This document shows, piece by piece, positions 8,804-19,759 of a stretch of 64,000 nucleotides of DNA. Below the pieces are notes generated by a model. The model was not told where the DNA came from and did no database searches. It worked only from the letters and a program-made list of their open reading frames with translations. The position numbers were made by a program, and so were the translations under genes. The first letter of the stretch is position 1. Each line of letters begins with the position of its first letter. Source of the DNA: Cellulomonas cellasea (lineage in GTDB: Bacteria; Actinomycetota; Actinomycetes; Actinomycetales; Cellulomonadaceae); assembly GCF_030372105.1 (NCBI RefSeq), contig NZ_JAUDBQ010000016.1, positions 1-64,000 on the forward strand, written 5' to 3'.

Positions 8804-9835
8804 GTGATCGACTTCCGTTACCACATCGTCTCGCTCATCTCGGTGTTCCTGGCGCTCGCCGTCGGGATCGCGCTCGGCGCCGGGCCGCTCAAGGAGACCA
8901 TCGGCGACACCCTCACCGGTCAGGTCCAGGCGCTCCGCGCGGAGAAGGAGACCCTGCGCGCCGAGGCCGACGTGGCCAATGCCGACTTGCAGAACTCCAC
9001 GACGTACATCGAGGCCGCGGCGCCCCAGCTCCTGTCCGGGGCCCTGGCCGAGCGCCGGGTCGCGGTCATCGCCTTGGGCGAGGTCACCGAGGACGAGGTC
9101 GACGGCCTCGAGGCCCAGCTGACCGCGGCCGGCGCCGAGATCAGCGGCGTGGTCACCCTCACCGAGACGTGGACCGACCCCGGGATGCGCAGCTTCCGGC
9201 AGGCGCTGGTCGGGACGCTGGTGGAGTACCTCGACCCGGTGCCCGCTGACGACGCCGGCACCGACGCCGAGCTGGCCACCGCGCTCGTCCAGGCGCTCAC
9301 CGGCGCCAACCCGCAGGCCCCGAACGAGTTCTCGGAGCCCGCCTCCGTGATCCTCGAGCTGCTGAGCGTGGACGAGAAGCCGCTGCTCACCGGCGCCGAC
9401 TCCGTCACCGCCCCGGCTGACGCCATCGTCGTCCTCACGCCGCAGGGCACGGACGACGAGGACGCCGTCGACGACGCGGAAGCCTCCGCGGTGGCGTCGG
9501 CGCAGCTCGCCGTGCTCACTGCCGCGCAGGACGGATCCGAGGGAGCGGTCCTGGCCGACGCCGGGACGTCCACGACGAGCCTGACGAGCCTGGTGCTCGC
9601 CGACGACACGCTCGCGGAGAAGATCACGACAGTCTCGGGCGTGGACGAGGTTCCCGGGCAGGTCTCGGTGCCGCTCGCGCTCAACGCGCGGATCGGCGGT
9701 GTGAACGGCCATTACGGGTTCGCCGAGGGCGAGACCACCGTGCCGACGAAGGTCACGCTCGCCCCGGTGGACCGCACGCCCGTGCCTGAGCCGCAGCCGG
9801 ACGACCTCACTGCGCCCGACGGCGCGGCCGGATGA
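8804..9835 (+). CDS. steB: SteB-like envelope protein (copper transporter/MctB family)
   Basis: A 343-residue protein with one N-terminal membrane helix (about residues 5-25, I-V-S-L-I-S-V-F-L-A-L-A-V-G-I-A-L-G) followed by a coiled coil (residues 35-65, Glu/Ala/Leu-rich) and a large, probably extracytoplasmic, acidic domain. The start I-D-F-R-Y-H-I-V-S-L is the hallmark of the family often annotated as copper transporter or MctB; corynebacterial members with SteA are named SteB. The GTG start lies 52 nt after steA. Its stop overlaps the next ATG by 4 nt. A transport role is unlikely for a single-pass protein. Confidence 0.85.
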   Translation: MIDFRYHIVSLISVFLALAVGIALGAGPLKETIGDTLTGQVQALRAEKETLRAEADVANADLQNSTTYIEAAAPQLLSGALAERRVAVIALGEVTEDEVDGLEAQLTAAGAEISGVVTLTETWTDPGMRSFRQALVGTLVEYLDPVPADDAGTDAELATALVQALTGANPQAPNEFSEPASVILELLSVDEKPLLTGADSVTAPADAIVVLTPQGTDDEDAVDDAEASAVASAQLAVLTAAQDGSEGAVLADAGTSTTSLTSLVLADDTLAEKITTVSGVDEVPGQVSVPLALNARIGGVNGHYGFAEGETTVPTKVTLAPVDRTPVPEPQPDDLTAPDGAAG

Positions 9836-10728
9836 GCGTGGGGATGGGGCAACGGCTCGCCGCGGCGCTGACCGCCTCGGGCGCGACCCTCGCGGTGCGC
9901 GGGGCCCTCGACGAGGACCCGCCCGGCGGGTCGCGCCGCTGGACTCGGATGAACCACCGCGGCGAGCCCGTCAGCCTGCTGGCCGGCCCCGCCGCCGCCG
10001 CCGGGCTGCTCGCGGGCGGTGTGGTCGGGGCCTCGTCGACCCGTGGCGCAGTCGCTTCGGGGATCGCGACGGCGGCCGGCGCCGCATTCGGGTTGGTCGA
10101 CGACCTCGCGGAGGACCAGGACCGGCGCGCGAAGGGCTTGCGCGGACACCTGGGGGCGCTGCGCTCCGGCCACCTCACCACCGGCGCGCTCAAGGTGCTG
10201 GGCATCGGGGCGGGCGCTGTGGTGGCCGCCGCGGTGGCGACCCCGCTGCGGGGGGCTGACGGCGCGCGACGCCCAGCCATCGGGTGGGCCGCCGACGTGG
10301 CGGCCTCCGGCGCCCTGATCGCCGCGACGGCGAACCTGGTCAACTTGCTGGACCTGCGCCCGGGCCGCGCCCTCAAAGCGGTCGCCCTCGCGGCCGCGCC
10401 CATGGCCGTCGCCGGGGGAGCGGGCGCCGGCGCCGCGGCAGCCGTCGTCGGGGTCGCCTCCGCCGGGCTCGAGGCGGACCTCGCCGAGCGCGACATGCTC
10501 GGAGACGGCGGAGCGAACGCGCTCGGCGCGATGCTCGGGGCCGCTGTGGTGCTCGACGCACCCCGAAAGGCGCGCTTGGCGTTGCTCGCCGGCGCCGTCG
10601 CCCTGACGGTGGCGAGCGAGCGGGTCAGCTTCACGCAGGTCATCGCGCGCACTCCCGTGCTCCGCGAGCTCGACGCCTGGGGCAGGCGCCCCGCGGCGCC
10701 TGCCGGAGACGAGAGCCCCCGCGCGTGA
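9832..10728 (+). CDS. MraY/WecA-like polyprenyl-phosphate glycosyl-1-phosphate transferase homologue
   Basis: A 298-residue multi-pass membrane protein. Three segments recall the GT4/MraY superfamily: F-G-L-V-D-D-L near residue 87 (the Mg-binding D-D pair), N-L-V-N-L-L-D-L-R-P-G-R-A-L-K near 167, and D-M-L-G-D-G-G-A-N-A-L-G near 220. Classical enzymes move a sugar phosphate from UDP-sugar to undecaprenyl phosphate. Membrane helices are Ala/Gly-rich and the protein is shorter than MraY (about 330-360), so it is a divergent relative and its substrate is unknown. It is coupled by 4-nt overlaps to steB upstream and the MurJ-like gene downstream, suggesting a lipid-linked envelope step. Confidence 0.75.
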   Translation: MSVGMGQRLAAALTASGATLAVRGALDEDPPGGSRRWTRMNHRGEPVSLLAGPAAAAGLLAGGVVGASSTRGAVASGIATAAGAAFGLVDDLAEDQDRRAKGLRGHLGALRSGHLTTGALKVLGIGAGAVVAAAVATPLRGADGARRPAIGWAADVAASGALIAATANLVNLLDLRPGRALKAVALAAAPMAVAGGAGAGAAAAVVGVASAGLEADLAERDMLGDGGANALGAMLGAAVVLDAPRKARLALLAGAVALTVASERVSFTQVIARTPVLRELDAWGRRPAAPAGDESPRA

Positions 10729-12383
10729 GCGCGTCGACGAGGCGGGCCCTGGGCGGCCTCGCCAGCGCGGCGGCGATGATCGCCGCGATCACCGTGCTCA
10801 GCCGGCTCCTCGGCTTCGGGCGGTGGTTCGTGCAGGCCGGCGCCGTGGGCTCCGGCCTGATCGGCGGGGCGTACAACACCGCGAACACGCTGCCGAACGT
10901 GCTGTTCGAGGTCGCCGCGGGCGGCGCCCTCGCGGGCGCGCTGATCCCCGTGATCACCGGGCCCCTGCGGCGCGGCGACCGGGCCGAGGTCAACCGCATC
11001 TCCTCCGCCCTGTTGGGCTGGACGCTGCTGGTGCTCGTGCCGCTGGCGATCCTGCTCGCCCTCGCCGCCGATCCGCTCGCGCGGCTGTTCGCGGGGATCA
11101 GCGAGGGCCCCGTCGAGCCCGAGCTGATCCGCTACTTCATCCTGGTCTTCGCGGTGCAGATCCCGCTCTACGGCCTCGGCGTCGTGTTGTCCGGCCTGCT
11201 GCAGGCGCAGCGCCGGTTCTTCTGGCCGGCCCTCGCCCCGGCGCTGTCCACGGCCGTGGTGATCGTCGCGTACGCCGTCTACGGGCAGCTCGCGGACCAG
11301 CAGCGCAACGACGCGTCGGCGCTGCCGCCTGGCGCCTTGGACTGGCTGGCATGGGGCACCACGGCGGGGGTCGCGGCGATGAGCCTGCCGCTGCTCATCC
11401 CGGTGCTGCGCTCGGGCGTGCGCTTCCGGCCCACGTTGAGCTTCCCGCCCGGAGTGGCCGCGAGGGTGCGCAGCCTCGCGTTCGCGGGGATCGGCGCCCT
11501 GGTCGCCCAGCAGGCCTCCGTCGTGGTGATGCTGCTGCTGGCCGGCGGGCGGGCCTGGACCGTCTTCCTGTACGCCCAGGCCGTCTACCTGCTCCCGTAC
11601 GCCGTGCTGGCGGTCCCGCTGGCGACGAGCACGTTCCCGCGGCTCGCCGACCGTGCCGCCCGGCCGGCCCGCGAGGGATTCGCCGAGATGGCGGCGTTGA
11701 CCACCCGCGCCGTGGTCGTCGCGGCGGGTGTCGGGGTGGCCGCGCTGATCGCCGCCGCCCCGGCCGTCGCCGAGCTGTTCATCTCGATCGCGCAGCCCGA
11801 GGAGTCCGGCTTGGTGCTGGCGATGGGACCCGCGCTGACTTGGATGGCGCCGGGCCTGCTGGGCTTCGCGCTGCTGTTCCACGTCTCGCGGGCCCTGTAC
11901 GCCTTGGAGCGCGGGCGGGCCGCGGTCGTCGCCGCGGCCTGGGGCTGGTCCGCCGTCGCCGTCTCCGCCGGGCTCCTCGCCTGGCTCTGGGTCCCCACGG
12001 GCGACGACGCCCGCATGCTCACCGCCCTCGGGGTGGCGAACACGATCGGCATGACGGTGGCCGGCGTGGCGCTGCTGGCGGCGCTGCGGCGGGCCGGCGG
12101 CACAGGTGTGCTGCATGGCTTCCCACGCACGCTGGCGGTCCTCGCGGCCGGGGTGCTCGTCGGCGCCGTGGCGGGCCGGTGGACGACAGTCGAGGCGCTC
12201 GCGATCTTCGGCCACGGCTGGGCGCCAGCCGTGGGCGCCGGGGCCGGGGGCGGCGCGCTCGCGGTGCTGGTGGTCGTCGCCGCTGTGGTGGCCTTCGACC
12301 GGGGGACGCTGCGCGGCGTCCTGGGCCTGGACCGCGGAGCGCGGCCGCTGGCGCCGCGAGCCGACGAGGAGGAGACGCTGTGA
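10725..12383 (+). CDS. murJ: MurJ/MviN-like lipid II flippase
   Basis: A 552-residue integral membrane protein of the MOP/MurJ superfamily with about 13-14 hydrophobic helices. The N-terminal V-L-S-R-L-L-G-F-G-R and the A-N-T-L-P-N-V-L-F-E-V-A-A-G-G-A-L segment (about 45-60) match the conserved MurJ start. The family flips lipid-linked wall precursors across the membrane. Actinobacteria usually have another MurJ near the origin, so this copy may serve a second lipid-linked substrate; this is inference. The GTG start overlaps the MraY-like gene stop by 4 nt, and its own stop overlaps the glycosyltransferase start by 4 nt. Confidence 0.85.
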   Translation: MSASTRRALGGLASAAAMIAAITVLSRLLGFGRWFVQAGAVGSGLIGGAYNTANTLPNVLFEVAAGGALAGALIPVITGPLRRGDRAEVNRISSALLGWTLLVLVPLAILLALAADPLARLFAGISEGPVEPELIRYFILVFAVQIPLYGLGVVLSGLLQAQRRFFWPALAPALSTAVVIVAYAVYGQLADQQRNDASALPPGALDWLAWGTTAGVAAMSLPLLIPVLRSGVRFRPTLSFPPGVAARVRSLAFAGIGALVAQQASVVVMLLLAGGRAWTVFLYAQAVYLLPYAVLAVPLATSTFPRLADRAARPAREGFAEMAALTTRAVVVAAGVGVAALIAAAPAVAELFISIAQPEESGLVLAMGPALTWMAPGLLGFALLFHVSRALYALERGRAAVVAAAWGWSAVAVSAGLLAWLWVPTGDDARMLTALGVANTIGMTVAGVALLAALRRAGGTGVLHGFPRTLAVLAAGVLVGAVAGRWTTVEALAIFGHGWAPAVGAGAGGGALAVLVVVAAVVAFDRGTLRGVLGLDRGARPLAPRADEEETL

Positions 12384-13510
12384 GGGTCTTGCAGGTGCTG
12401 GGATCGAGCGCGGGCGGGGTGGCGCGCCACGTCGCGCAGGTGACGAGCGCACTGGGCTCACTGGGCGAGCCGGGCGAGCCGGGCGAGGCCGCGGACACGG
12501 TGCACGTCGCGGGTCCGGCCGAGCTCGCTGCCGTCGTGGCGCCGTCCGATGGCGCGGCCGTCTTCCACACGACGCCGATCGCCGACCGCCCGCGACTTTC
12601 CGACATCCAGGCGGTGCTCAGGCTGCGCGCGTTGTCCGCCGGCGCGGACGTGGTGCACGCCCATGGGCTGCGCGCGGGCGCGCTCGCGGTGCTAGCCGTC
12701 CGAACCCTCCCATCGCGAGCGCGTCCCCGCATGGTCGTCACCCTGCACAACCTGCCCGTCGGCGGGCGCGCGATCCGCACGGTCTCCGCGGTGCTCGAGC
12801 GGATCGTGGCGCGGGGCGCCGATGTGGTGCTGGGGGTGTCGGGCGACCTGGTCGTCCTGGCCAAGGCCCGCGGTGCGCGGCAGGCGAGTCGGGCGCTGGT
12901 CCCGGCCCCGCCATTGCCCCAACCGTCCCGGGACCGCGCCGCCGTGCGCGGCGAGCTCGGCCTGGCGGAGCACGGCACGCTCGTCGTGAGCGTCGCGCGC
13001 CTGGCGCCGCAGAAGGGCCTCGGGCTGCTCGCGGACGCCGCGGCGCTGCTCCACGGCAGGTCCGGGCATGGCGTGCTCTGGGCCCTCGCCGGGGATGGCC
13101 CGTTGCGGGGCGAGCTGCAGGCGCGCATCGACGCCGAAGGGCTTCCTGTGCGGCTCCTCGGGCGCCGCGAGGACGTGGCCGACCTGATGGCGGCCGCCGA
13201 CGTGGTGGCCAGCACCGCTGTGTGGGAGGGGCAGCCCATCGCCGTGCAGGAGGCGCTCCAGCTCGGCTGCCCGCTGGTGGCCACCGACGCCGGGGGCACT
13301 CGGGAGGTCACCGGGGACGCCGCCGTGCTGGTCCCGGTGGGCGATGCGGATGCGTTCGCTCGGGCACTGTCAGAGGTCCTCGCCGACCCGTCGCGCCGGG
13401 AGGCGCTCGCCGCGTCCTCGCGGGCGCAGGCGGCGACCCTGCCCCGCGTCGCCGACGTGGTGGCGCAGCTCCGAGCGGTCTACAGCGGCCGGGCGGCGTC
13501 GGGCGAGTGA
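12380..13510 (+). CDS. GT-B fold glycosyltransferase, family 4
   Basis: A 376-residue cytoplasmic or membrane-peripheral glycosyltransferase. The N-terminal domain opens [15 protein letters not shown] and has D-V-V-H-A-H-G-L-R near 95. The C-terminal nucleotide-sugar domain has [12 protein letters not shown] near 205, A-G-D-G-P-L-R near 240 and the E-x7-E-like region ([11 protein letters not shown]) near 295. Donor and acceptor are unknown. Coupling to the MraY-like and MurJ-like genes suggests it extends the same lipid-linked intermediate. GTG start overlaps the murJ stop. Confidence 0.85.
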   Translation: MRVLQVLGSSAGGVARHVAQVTSALGSLGEPGEPGEAADTVHVAGPAELAAVVAPSDGAAVFHTTPIADRPRLSDIQAVLRLRALSAGADVVHAHGLRAGALAVLAVRTLPSRARPRMVVTLHNLPVGGRAIRTVSAVLERIVARGADVVLGVSGDLVVLAKARGARQASRALVPAPPLPQPSRDRAAVRGELGLAEHGTLVVSVARLAPQKGLGLLADAAALLHGRSGHGVLWALAGDGPLRGELQARIDAEGLPVRLLGRREDVADLMAAADVVASTAVWEGQPIAVQEALQLGCPLVATDAGGTREVTGDAAVLVPVGDADAFARALSEVLADPSRREALAASSRAQAATLPRVADVVAQLRAVYSGRAASGE

Positions 13511-13577
13511 GCCCGCGGCGCGGCGCGCTCGACGGCTCAGGCCGCGCGAGAGTGCTGTGACTCACCCTGTGCGAGGG

Positions 13578-13605
13578 TCGACGGCGCGGAAGTGTCCGGT
13601 AGAGT
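13578..13605 (+). promoter_or_regulatory. pyrG promoter, leaderless type
   Basis: TAGAGT at 13600-13605 is a good actinobacterial -10. TCGACG at 13578-13583 is a 4/6 match to TTGACA with a 16-nt spacer. The pyrG GTG follows the -10 by only 8 nt and has no Shine-Dalgarno, so transcription probably starts at or next to the start codon. Confidence 0.6.
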
Positions 13606-13613
13606 GGAAGCCC

Positions 13614-15299
<1,686 letters not shown>

Positions 15300-15300
15300 C

Positions 15301-15957
15301 GTGGGCGAGTCCCACGCCGGCGACGTCGAGCGCGTCGCAGCGACGCAGGGCCTGACCGACCTGCGGGCGCCCCGGCCCGTCACCGAGCACACGCAGATCC
15401 ACGCCGGCAAGGTGTGGGACGTCGTGGGCGACGTGGTGGACCTCGGCTCCTCGCAGGTGCTGCGCGAGTATGTGGCGCACCCCGGCGCGGTCGCGGTCAT
15501 CGCCCTCGACGAGGACGACCGGGTGCTGCTGCTCTCGCAGTACCGGCACCCGGTGCGCACCGAGCTGTGGGAGCCGCCGGCGGGCTTGTTGGACGTCGCG
15601 GGGGAGCCGCTGGTGGACGCCGCGGCACGTGAGCTCGGCGAGGAGGCGGACCTGCGCGCCGGCTCCTGGCAGGTGCTCGTGGACTACTTCTCCTCGCCGG
15701 GCGGCTCCGACGAGCGGATCGTCATCTTCCTAGCCCGCGACCTGTCGCCGGTGCCGGACGACGAGCGCTTCGCCCGCGAGGACGAGGAGGCCGACATGGT
15801 GCCTGTGTGGGTGCCGTTGGACGAGGCTGTCGAGGCGGTGCTGGGCGGCCGCCTGCACAGCCCGACGGCGGTGCTCGGGATCCTCGCCGCGTCCGCCGCG
15901 CGCGACCGTGGCTGGTCCACGTTGCGCGCTGCCGACGAGGTGGCCGTGGTGGGCTGA
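15301..15957 (+). CDS. Nudix hydrolase, ADP-ribose pyrophosphatase-like
   Basis: A 218-residue hydrolase. The Nudix box spans about 97-119 (G-L-L-D-V-A-G-E-P..A-A-R-E-L-G-E-E-A-D-L), matching G-x5-E-x7-R-E-x2-E-E. The preceding Q-Y-R-H-P-V-R-T-E-L-W-E-P-P-A-G segment is typical of ADP-ribose pyrophosphatases, which cleave ADP-ribose to AMP and ribose 5-phosphate. Substrate is inferred from family. It is coupled to pyrG (1-nt gap), an arrangement also known from other actinobacteria, and is followed by a strong hairpin terminator. Confidence 0.9.
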   Translation: MGESHAGDVERVAATQGLTDLRAPRPVTEHTQIHAGKVWDVVGDVVDLGSSQVLREYVAHPGAVAVIALDEDDRVLLLSQYRHPVRTELWEPPAGLLDVAGEPLVDAAARELGEEADLRAGSWQVLVDYFSSPGGSDERIVIFLARDLSPVPDDERFAREDEEADMVPVWVPLDEAVEAVLGGRLHSPTAVLGILAASAARDRGWSTLRAADEVAVVG

Positions 15958-15981
15958 GCCCGCGGCGGCATGAGATCAGCA

Positions 15982-16021
15982 ACGACGAAGGCCGGCCCCC
16001 TGGGGGGCCGGCCTTCGTCGT
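15982..16021. terminator. Perfect 19-bp hairpin between convergent genes
   Basis: Arms 15982-16000 and 16003-16021 are exact reverse complements (core AAGGCCGGCCCCC). The drawn loop is 2 nt, so the last pairs probably open. It lies between the Nudix gene (plus) and ctaA (minus) and is symmetric, so it can end transcription from both sides. There is no T-run, as is common in high-GC actinobacteria. Confidence 0.85.
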
Positions 16022-16057
16022 GCGTGCGCTCTGACGGGGCGCCGAGGCGGGTGCGGG

Positions 16058-17035
16058 TCAGGCGACGGCGGGGGAGCCGACCCGACCAGCGTCGTCTCCC
16101 GCCGTGTCCGGGAGCGTGGCCTGCGCGCGGGTCCGGAGGCTCACCAGGAACCAGGTGAGGGCGGCGGCGAGCAGCCCGGCGCCCAGCATGTGCACGCCGA
16201 CGAGCAGTGCCGGCAGCCCGGTGAAGTACTGCACGTACCCGACGAGCCCCTGGGCCAGCGTGACCGCCACCAGGAGGATCCCGGAGCGGCGGACCGCGGC
16301 GGGGGCGCCCGTGCGCCACAGCGCGACGAGCATCACGGCGAGCACACCGCAGAAGACCCACACCGCGAGGGCGTGGAGCCGTGACATGAGCGCCGGGTCG
16401 ACGGCGAACCGGTAGGCGACGTCGTCATCCCCGCCGTGCGGGCCCGCGCCGGTGACGATCACGCCGAGGCTCAGCAGCACCACCGCGACACCGGCGAGCA
16501 GCCACCCGGCGCGCACCATCGCGGGGCCCACCACGGTGTGGGCGGGGCCGTCGCCCTCGCGCTCACGGCGCAGCAGCAGCGTCGAGACGCTGATCAGCGC
16601 CAGGGAGATGAGCATGTGCACGGCGACCACCGCGGGGTGCAGGTCCAGGAGCACCGTCACACCGCCCACCAGCGCCTGCAGTGCGACCCCGATCAGCGGG
16701 GCGAGCCCGAGCTTGCGGTAGGCATCGCCACGGCTGCGGTTCGTCCACACCAGGTAGGCCACCGCGAGGGCGATCACGCCGAGCACGCCGGTGAGCGTGC
16801 GGTTGCCGAACTCGATGAACGAGTGGCCCGTCGCGGCCGCGTGCCGCACGGGGGTGAACGCGCCCGGCTCGCACATCGGCCACGTGGAGCAGCCGAGCCC
16901 GGAGGCGGTCAGCCGCACGGCGCCGCCGGTGACGACGATGCCGATCTGCGCGACGAGGTTCGCGACGATCGCGCGGTGGCGCCACACGTCACGCCGTGCG
17001 GCGGGGAGGTCAGGGGCGACGAGGGCTGCGCTCAC
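16058..17035 (-). CDS. ctaA: Heme A synthase (CtaA/COX15)
   Basis: A 325-residue membrane protein with about eight helices, converting heme O to heme A for cytochrome aa3. The N-terminal half has the conserved T-G-G-A-V-R-L-T-A-S-G-L-G-C-S-T-W-P-M-C and the heme-ligand His in T-G-H-S-F-I-E-F-G-N-R. The second half repeats the fold with V-T-G-A-G-P-H-G-G and H-x-L histidines (S-R-L-H-A-L, V-H-M-L-G). A GTG start at 17035 follows a -10 element by 7 nt. It lies beside ABC transporter genes and the suf operon, as in mycobacteria. Confidence 0.93.
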   Translation of the reverse strand: MSAALVAPDLPAARRDVWRHRAIVANLVAQIGIVVTGGAVRLTASGLGCSTWPMCEPGAFTPVRHAAATGHSFIEFGNRTLTGVLGVIALAVAYLVWTNRSRGDAYRKLGLAPLIGVALQALVGGVTVLLDLHPAVVAVHMLISLALISVSTLLLRREREGDGPAHTVVGPAMVRAGWLLAGVAVVLLSLGVIVTGAGPHGGDDDVAYRFAVDPALMSRLHALAVWVFCGVLAVMLVALWRTGAPAAVRRSGILLVAVTLAQGLVGYVQYFTGLPALLVGVHMLGAGLLAAALTWFLVSLRTRAQATLPDTAGDDAGRVGSPAVA

Positions 17036-17042
17036 GCGGACC

Positions 17043-17048
17043 AGCGTA
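17043..17048 (-). promoter_or_regulatory. ctaA -10 element, leaderless type
   Basis: Minus-strand TACGCT ends 7 nt before the ctaA GTG, with no Shine-Dalgarno in between. No clear -35 was found. Confidence 0.5.
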
Positions 17049-17098
17049 CGTGCGGGCGCCTCTGGTTCAGAGCCTGGCCGGTGTGACGTGCGCCGGGC

Positions 17099-17902
17099 TC
17101 AGCGGCTGGTGGAGACGCGGTACTGCGCGTTGGCGAGCGGGACGAAGACCGCGAGGATCACCACGCACCACATCAAGGTGTAGGCGACGGGGTGCTGCAG
17201 CGCCCAGCCGGTGGGCTCCGGCGTGCCGGCGGGGATGTTCCCGAAGAGCTCGCGCGCCGCCTGGGTGACGGCGGACACCGGGTTCCACTCCGCGAAGGCC
17301 TGCAACGGGGCGGGCAGCGTGTCGAGGGGGACGAAGGTGTTCGCGACGAACGTCAGCGGGAAGATGATGATGAACGAGGCGTTGTTCACCACCTCCGGGC
17401 TGGGGACGAGCATGCCGACCCACGCGAAGATCCACGAGACCGCGTACGCGAACACGATGAGCAGCAGGTACCCGGCCACGGCGTCCCAGAACGAGCTGGT
17501 GATCCGCCAGCCGACGACCAGCCCGGTGAGCGACATGACGATGAGCACGAGCACGTTGTTGATCACGTCGGAGAATGTGCGGCCCGTGAGGACCGCAGAC
17601 GGGGACATCGGCAGCGACCGGAAGCGGTCGATGATGCCCTTCTTGACGTCCTCGGCCAGCCCGGCGCCGGTGATCGTCGAGCCGAAGATGACCGTCTGGG
17701 CGAAGATCCCGGCGATGAGGAACTGCCGGTACTCGTCGCCGCTCCCGCCCTCGATCGCCCCGCCGAAGACGTAGGCGAACAGCAGGACGAACATGATGGG
17801 CGACAGCGTGGTGAAGACCAGCAGGTCGGGGACGCGCTTGATCTTGATGATGTTGCGCGTCGCCACGACCGACGCGTCGGCGACGACATGGGGCACCCTC
17901 AT
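17099..17902 (-). CDS. ABC-2 type transporter permease (DrrB-like)
   Basis: A 267-residue permease with six hydrophobic segments. It has the family layout: an N-terminal cytoplasmic part ending R-N-I-I-K-I-K-R-V-P-D, the F-R-S-L-P-M-S-P segment near 95 (DrrB/ABC-2 coupling region), and W-N-P-V-S-A-V-T-Q-A-A-R-E near 220. It forms an exporter with the ATPase whose stop overlaps its ATG by 4 nt. The substrate is unknown; the family exports lipids, antibiotics or polyketides. Confidence 0.88.
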   Translation of the reverse strand: MRVPHVVADASVVATRNIIKIKRVPDLLVFTTLSPIMFVLLFAYVFGGAIEGGSGDEYRQFLIAGIFAQTVIFGSTITGAGLAEDVKKGIIDRFRSLPMSPSAVLTGRTFSDVINNVLVLIVMSLTGLVVGWRITSSFWDAVAGYLLLIVFAYAVSWIFAWVGMLVPSPEVVNNASFIIIFPLTFVANTFVPLDTLPAPLQAFAEWNPVSAVTQAARELFGNIPAGTPEPTGWALQHPVAYTLMWCVVILAVFVPLANAQYRVSTSR

Positions 17903-18873
17903 GACTGCCGTCCTTCCGACTCGTCGTCCTCGTCATGCGTGGTGCGGCCGGTCAGCGAGAGGAACACGTCGTCGAGCGTCGGGCGGCGCAGGCCGATGTC
18001 GTCCAGCGCGATCGACGTCCCGTCCAGGACCCGCAGCGTCTCCGCGAGGGTCGTGGCGCCACCGGCCACCGGCATCAGCAGCGTGCGCCGGCCGACGTCG
18101 AGCGTCGGGGGGCCGAGGCCCAGCGGGGTGAGGAGCCTCTCGGCCTCGGGGAGCTGGCTGCCATCGGACAGCGTGAGCTCGAGCCGCTCCCCGCCGACCT
18201 CGCGCTTCAGGTCGTCGGAGGTGCCCTGCGCGATGATCTTGCCGTGGTCGATCACCACGATCTCGTCGGCGAGCAGGTCTGCCTCCTCCAAGTACTGCGT
18301 GGTGAGCAGCAGCGTCGTGCCCTTGGCGACGAGGGTCTGGATGACGTTCCACATCTCGGTGCGCCCACGCGGGTCGAGCCCGGTGGTGGGCTCGTCCAGG
18401 AAGATCACGGGCGGGTCGGCCACGAGCGCCCCGGCCAGGTCGAGGCGGCGCCGCATCCCGCCGGAGTAGGTGCGTGTGGGCCGGTCGCCCGACTCGGCGA
18501 GCGAGAAGTTCTCCAGCAGCTCGCGGGCGCGCACTCGCGACGCGCGCCGCCCGAGGTGGTAGAGCCGGCCGATCATGACGAGGTTCTCGAAGCCCGTGAG
18601 GTACTCGTCGACGGCGGCGTACTGGCCGGACAGGCCGATGTGGCGGCGCACGCGCGCCGGCTCGGCGAGGACGTCGGCCCCCGCGACGGTGGCGCTCCCG
18701 GCGGTGGGCCGCAGCAACGTGGTGAGGATGCGCACCACTGTCGTCTTCCCGGCGCCGTTCGGGCCGAGCAGCCCGAGCACCGTGCCCGTGGGCACGGTCA
18801 GATCGACGCCGTCGAGGGCGACGACATCCCCGTACTTCTTGACCAGTCCGCGCGCGATGATCGAATCGCCCAT
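17899..18873 (-). CDS. ABC transporter ATP-binding protein (DrrA-like)
   Basis: A 324-residue ATPase. Walker A G-P-N-G-A-G-K-T-T lies near 40, signature Y-S-G-G-M-R-R-R-L-D-L near 138, Walker B V-I-F-L-D-E-P-T-T near 160. The long C-terminal extension with R-R-P-T-L-D-D-V-F-L is typical of DrrA. ATG 18873 is preferred because TAGCAT ends 7 nt upstream; a start at 18903 would add ten residues and overlap that -10. The downstream permease overlaps by 4 nt, so the two form one transporter. Confidence 0.9.
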   Translation of the reverse strand: MGDSIIARGLVKKYGDVVALDGVDLTVPTGTVLGLLGPNGAGKTTVVRILTTLLRPTAGSATVAGADVLAEPARVRRHIGLSGQYAAVDEYLTGFENLVMIGRLYHLGRRASRVRARELLENFSLAESGDRPTRTYSGGMRRRLDLAGALVADPPVIFLDEPTTGLDPRGRTEMWNVIQTLVAKGTTLLLTTQYLEEADLLADEIVVIDHGKIIAQGTSDDLKREVGGERLELTLSDGSQLPEAERLLTPLGLGPPTLDVGRRTLLMPVAGGATTLAETLRVLDGTSIALDDIGLRRPTLDDVFLSLTGRTTHDEDDESEGRQS

Positions 18874-18880
18874 GCGGGCG

Positions 18881-18886
18881 ATGCTA
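18881..18886 (-). promoter_or_regulatory. -10 element of the DrrAB-like operon, leaderless type
   Basis: Minus-strand TAGCAT ends 7 nt before ATG 18873 and there is no Shine-Dalgarno. This spacing decides the start codon. No clear -35. Confidence 0.5.
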
Positions 18887-18986
18887 GGCGCATCGTCCGA
18901 CATGCGCGTTTTGGGAGCGATGTCCAGGGTGTGCGGGGCGTCGCCCGGGGGTCAGGCCGGCTGCGGCGTTGACCCCGATGGAGCGG

Positions 18987-19759
18987 TCAGTGCCAGCGGA
19001 ACAGCCGTGCCGCGCCCCAGCCGAGGGCCCCCGCCCAGGCGACCAGGACGGGGGCCGTCCAGCCGGGCACGCTGCCGGCCAGCAGCGCTTGGCGCAGGCC
19101 CTCTCCGAGGGCGCCCGAGGGCAGGAAGAGCGCGAGGCCGGCCAGCGGCCCGGGCAATTGCTCCGCGGGGACCAGCACGCCGCCGCCGACGGCCAGCAGC
19201 ACGAGCAGCAGGTTCGCCACCGCCAGCACCGCCTCGGAGCGCAGGGTCCCGGCGATGAGCAGCGCGAGGGAGGTGAACGCGGCGGTGCCCAACACGATGG
19301 TGAGCAAGGCGAGGGGGATGCCGGCGGGGTCGGGCCGCCAGCCGAGGGCCACGGCGAGGGCCCCGAGCACCACGATCTGCACGAGCTCGACGGCGAACAC
19401 CGCGAGGATCTTCCCCGCGAGCAGGCCGCCGCGCCCGAGCGGTGTCGTCGCGAGCAGCCGCAGCACGCCGTTGCGGCGGTCGAACGCCGTGGCGATGGCC
19501 TGCGACGTGAAGGACGTGCTCATCACGGCGAGCGCGATCACCCCGGGGGCCACGAAGTCGATCCGTGCGGCGCCGCCGGTCGACAGCTCGACCAGGTCGC
19601 TGCGCGTGAGCCCGATGAGGATGAGTGCGGGCAGCGCGAGGGTCACCATGAGCTGCTCGGCGTTGCGCAGGATCGCCTGCGTCTCGAAGGCCGTCTGGGA
19701 CAGCACGCGGCGTGCGGGGCTCGCGGGCGCGGACGCGCGGCGCACGTCGGTGACGGTAG

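Noticed and set aside
8804-9835. A true copper transporter
   Set aside because: Only one membrane helix and a coiled coil; the gene order beside SteA supports SteB.
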